The position numbers were made by a program, and so were the translations under genes. The notes beneath the pieces are model-generated. The model did not search any database. It had not been told where the DNA came from and saw only the letters and a list, made by a program, of their open reading frames with translations. From Geoglobus sp. (GTDB taxonomy: Archaea; Halobacteriota; Archaeoglobi; Archaeoglobales; Archaeoglobaceae): a DNA stretch of 7,589 nt. How positions within the stretch are numbered: the first letter of the stretch is position 1; every line of letters starts with the position of its first letter. The stretch spans positions 1 to 7,589 of the forward strand of contig JALURI010000250.1 of the NCBI GenBank assembly GCA_027016965.1, read 5' to 3'. Positions 5,629 to 7,589 of this stretch are shown one piece after another.

Positions 5629-6474
5629 ATGATGATCATAGCTCTTCCGGGAAAAGGAAGGCTGAGCGAGCCATCACTTGAACTTCTCAATTCTGCAGGA
5701 ATATGGATCGAAAGCAGGGATAGAAGACTGATGGTTCCCACAAACAAGGAAGACATTTACGTTCTTTTTGCAAGAGCAAGGGATATACCAGAGTATGTTT
5801 ACAAAAATGCCTCTCAGGTAGGCATAACAGGCGTGGATATGGTCTATGAGGCCGAAGTGGATGTTGATGTAATGCTGAAGCTGGATTTTGGTAAGGCAAA
5901 AATTGTTGTTGCAGTTCCGGACAACTCGGAAATACTTTCCATTGAGGATCTGGATGGAAAGGCAATTGCAACCGAGTACAGAAGGCTGACGGAGAGATTT
6001 CTTAAGGAAAATGACATAGATGCTGAAATTGTCGAAGTAACCGGTTCATGTGAGATAGCTCCGTCAATTGGCATAGCAGATGCCATAGTTGATTTGACAT
6101 CAACGGGCACAACCCTTAGGCTGAACAGATTGAGAGTGGTTCACGAGATAATGGACTCTCAGGCGGTTCTGATTGCAAACAGAAATGCTATAGGAGACTT
6201 TAACGTTCAGGCTCTGAAAACAGCAATTGAAAGCGTTCTGAATGCAAGAGGAATGGTATATCTGATGATGAACGTCCCTGAAGACAGGCTGGATGAGGTA
6301 AAGAAAGTTGCACCGGGCCTGAAAGGTCCGACAGTAATGAAAGTTGAATCAAATGGGATGCTTGCAATTCATGTTGTTATAAGGGAGGATGAGCTTTTTG
6401 AGGCAGTTCAGAAGCTGAAAAAAGCTGGAGCAAGGGATATACTGGTTATCCCTGTTCAGAGGTTGATATTTTAA
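5629..6474 (+). CDS. hisG: ATP phosphoribosyltransferase, long (HisZ-independent) form
   Basis: A 281-residue protein catalysing the first step of histidine biosynthesis, ATP plus PRPP to phosphoribosyl-ATP, in the cytoplasm. ALPGKGRLSEPSLELL (5-20) is the family start. VGITGVD (64-70) and the PRPP-loop region DAIVDLTSTGTTLR (151-164) are diagnostic. The C-terminal part from about 207 (RGMVYLMMN to the end) is the ACT-like HisG_C regulatory domain, which in long-form enzymes binds histidine for feedback inhibition. Short forms of about 210 residues lack it and need HisZ. Two tandem ATGs open the frame. GAGGG at 5624-5628 directly abuts the first, and the TATA spacing is better for the second (5632), so the mature start may be three bases downstream. 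No other his gene is adjacent, so it appears to be a stand-alone gene. Confidence 0.96.
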   Translation: MMIIALPGKGRLSEPSLELLNSAGIWIESRDRRLMVPTNKEDIYVLFARARDIPEYVYKNASQVGITGVDMVYEAEVDVDVMLKLDFGKAKIVVAVPDNSEILSIEDLDGKAIATEYRRLTERFLKENDIDAEIVEVTGSCEIAPSIGIADAIVDLTSTGTTLRLNRLRVVHEIMDSQAVLIANRNAIGDFNVQALKTAIESVLNARGMVYLMMNVPEDRLDEVKKVAPGLKGPTVMKVESNGMLAIHVVIREDELFEAVQKLKKAGARDILVIPVQRLIF

Positions 6475-6561
6475 AGTAAAGAACTTTTGCACTTTTCGTG
6501 TTTATCAATATTCTCTCTGGATACTCTTCTTTCAGACATATCGTTACAGACAAAACTCTTC

Positions 6562-6591
6562 ATAAGATTTAACACAAAAAATTTATCTTAT
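6562..6591. promoter_or_regulatory. putative operator (inverted repeat) over the FilR1-type regulator promoter
   Basis: ATAAGAT at 6562-6568 and ATCTTAT at 6585-6591 are perfect reverse complements with centres 23 bases apart, about two helical turns. The right arm overlaps the TATA-like TTTATC (6582-6587) of the downstream regulator gene. The position fits autorepression or TBP occlusion by a dimeric winged-helix protein. This is an inference from sequence symmetry only. Confidence 0.4.
6581..6587 (+). promoter_or_regulatory. TATA-like element for the FilR1-type regulator
   Basis: ATTTATC is centred about 26 bases before the GTG at 6611, after an A-rich stretch (6574-6581) that could act as BRE. 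The spacing supports a leaderless transcript starting at this GTG rather than at the out-of-frame ATG at 6598. Confidence 0.5.
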
Positions 6592-6610
6592 TGGCTAATG
6601 ATCAATCTTT

Positions 6611-7417
6611 GTGAATTCGAGCTTGTGGAGCATCCTGAATTCTCCAAAAATGACCGAAACACTGAAACTTATCAAAACAGGACATGTACTAAGGAGAGAT
6701 CTGAGAAATCAGCTTGGAGTAAAATCATCTAACCTATCACAGATTCTGTTGAGACTTGAAAAGATGAACTTTGTGGAACGGGAAGGAGATGTTGTGAGAA
6801 TTTTACCAAAAGGATTGTTTTTACTTGAAATTTGTGAGGTCAGTTCCAGATTCGAGAGGGTTTTTGACAGACTCGGAGATCTGGTAAATGAACTCGATAT
6901 TGGAGATATTCCCGAATGGCTCATTTCGAGATTGTATGAACTTGATCCAGTTGAAGTTGTTGATGTAGGACATGATTTTCTTGAGCCCCACAGAGAATTC
7001 CTCTCAACCTTGGCCAATGCACGCAGAATTAAGGGCTACACACCTGTGTTCTTCAGAGAGCATGTTAATTTCTTTCTGGACTTAGCCGAAAAAGACAATG
7101 AGCTGGAGATCATAGTGAGTGAAGATGTATTTAAGAAAATACTGACCGATTTTTCGACCGAGTTTCAGAGGGGTTTGAGTCTGGATAACGTTAGATTTTA
7201 CGTTTCAGAAAAGAAATTCCGTTTCGCATTTGCTGTAGCAGAGAATATTCTTTCAATCTCGTTTTATCTCAGAACAGGAGTTTTTGACTACAAACGTGAC
7301 TTTCTCTGCAGGGGAAGTGATGCGGTGCGGTGGGGAAATGACCTGTTTGAATTTGTCAGAAAGAATTCGCAATTAGTTGATAAGCAAAAACTGAGAGAAT
7401 TGCTTCAGAATCAATGA
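6611..7417 (+). CDS. winged-helix transcriptional regulator with FilR1-type (DUF1724) C-terminal domain
   Basis: A 268-residue protein. An N-terminal winged helix (about 5-72) has a likely recognition helix at 38-50 (KSSNLSQILLRLE) and a wing near 55-65. A FilR1/DUF1724-type domain follows (about 100-255), recognised by IPEWLISRLYEL (100-111), REFLSTLANARRIKGYTPV (128-146) and the typical ending SDAVRWGNDLFEFVRK (236-251). This architecture (COG4742-like) is common in methanogens and Archaeoglobales. In Methanothrix FilR1 the domain has been linked to sensing acyl-homoserine-lactone-like signals, but the ligand here is unknown. The GTG start at 6611 is chosen because an in-frame TGA lies three codons upstream, residues 1-12 are needed for the first helix, and a TATA-like box is correctly spaced. 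The gene has its own promoter with an inverted repeat, suggesting autoregulation. Its 3' end overlaps a candidate minus-strand gene. Confidence 0.88.
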   Translation: MNSSLWSILNSPKMTETLKLIKTGHVLRRDLRNQLGVKSSNLSQILLRLEKMNFVEREGDVVRILPKGLFLLEICEVSSRFERVFDRLGDLVNELDIGDIPEWLISRLYELDPVEVVDVGHDFLEPHREFLSTLANARRIKGYTPVFFREHVNFFLDLAEKDNELEIIVSEDVFKKILTDFSTEFQRGLSLDNVRFYVSEKKFRFAFAVAENILSISFYLRTGVFDYKRDFLCRGSDAVRWGNDLFEFVRKNSQLVDKQKLRELLQNQ

Positions 7418-7589
7418 CCTTTCTGCCGTTTTTTTCATCGAGAATGAATGCAAGCTGGATTAAGAAGAAACTCAGGATCATCAGAATATGCAGGATGAGC
7501 AAAAAGGAAACTGAATGATTTAAGAGATTCAGGAGATGCAGAAAGGCTCCGAATCTCTTGTCAAGGAGTTTTGGAAGAGTGGGTCTGCC
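7356..7589 (-). CDS. C-terminal part of a possible membrane protein entering from the right edge (partial)
   Basis: The minus strand is open from the right edge (GRPTLPKLLDKRFGAF at its start) to a TGA at 7356-7358, giving 77 residues. About residues 14-51 are strongly hydrophobic (FLLILHILMILSFF in the middle), consistent with one or two membrane helices, followed by a polar tail (DEKNGRKVIDSE). The plus strand over 7418-7589 is broken by stops in every frame, which favours this reading. Against it, the last 62 bases overlap the regulator's coding 3' end, and hydrophobic frames can arise opposite K/E-rich sequence. I recognise no family. The N-terminal part lies outside the window. Confidence 0.45.
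   Translation of the reverse strand, partial: GRPTLPKLLDKRFGAFLHLLNLLNHSVSFLLILHILMILSFFLIQLAFILDEKNGRKVIDSEAILSVFAYQLIANSF

Noticed and set aside
5687..6110. Minus-strand frames of 94 and 88 residues opposite hisG
   Set aside because: They are shadows of a strongly conserved hisG frame, with no domain and no promoter.
6475..6530. T-rich stretch and the AAAGT/ACTTT repeat after hisG as a terminator
   Set aside because: The T-runs are only four long and interrupted, and the repeat arms are five bases, so it is not distinguishable from background.
6487..6732. 81-residue plus-strand frame ahead of and overlapping the FilR1-type regulator, including an ATG at 6598
   Set aside because: It runs across the regulator's promoter and into its winged-helix codons in another frame, with no recognisable domain. 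The correctly spaced GTG at 6611 gives a complete family protein.
7414..7518. 34-residue basic plus-strand frame whose ATG overlaps the regulator stop as ATGA
   Set aside because: The overlap resembles translational coupling, but the peptide is short, very basic and without a recognisable motif, and it lies opposite the more convincing hydrophobic minus-strand frame.
1..7589. CRISPR array, tRNA gene, insertion sequence or other mobile element
   Set aside because: No regularly spaced repeats, tRNA-like cloverleaf segments, transposase motifs or flanking terminal repeats were seen by eye on either strand.

Overview
The window reads as a stretch of a compact, AGA-rich, moderately AT-rich euryarchaeal chromosome. 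It most resembles an Archaeoglobales-type thermophile. The evidence is an archaeal Rio2 kinase, a COG2433/DUF460 nuclease-like protein, a DUF373 membrane protein, a FilR1-type (DUF1724) regulator, a long-form HisG, and archaeal TATA elements placed for leaderless transcripts. The organism call is an inference from family content; no marker gene for species assignment is present. No tRNA, rRNA, CRISPR array, insertion sequence or transposase was seen.

Left part (1-1605, minus strand): rio2, a ribosome-maturation kinase, is followed through a 4-base ATGA overlap by a DUF460/COG2433 RuvC-YqgF-like protein whose 3' part runs off the left edge. Divergent from rio2, only 36 bases away, is a Ctu1/NcsA/TtuA-type tRNA 2-thiolation enzyme (1642-2550, plus). 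Both genes start with GTG, and each appears to use a TTTAAA box lying close to the other gene's start.

Middle part (2542-5186): a DUF373 membrane protein (minus) converges on the thiolase gene with a 9-base overlap. Divergent from it is the radical-SAM tRNA methylthiotransferase e-MtaB (plus, best start 3716), followed by a 43-residue zinc-ribbon protein (5055-5186) that has its own promoter.

Right part (5183-7589): an unidentified 132-residue winged-helix-like protein (minus) shares its last 4 bases with the zinc-ribbon gene and is divergent from hisG (plus). One palindromic TTTAAA box lies about 25 bases from both starts and could serve both genes. A FilR1-type regulator (plus) follows, with an inverted repeat over its own TATA box. 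A minus-strand reading frame, probably the C-terminal end of a membrane protein, enters from the right edge and overlaps the regulator's 3' end.

Functionally the left two thirds concern the translation apparatus: small-subunit maturation (Rio2) and two anticodon-loop tRNA sulfur modifications (s2U34 by the Ctu1-like enzyme, ms2t6A37 by e-MtaB). HisG is the first step of histidine biosynthesis. I see no clear novel multi-gene system. The points most worth checking are the shared or interleaved divergent promoters, the putative autoregulatory operator, and the uncharacterised winged-helix, zinc-ribbon and DUF373 genes.
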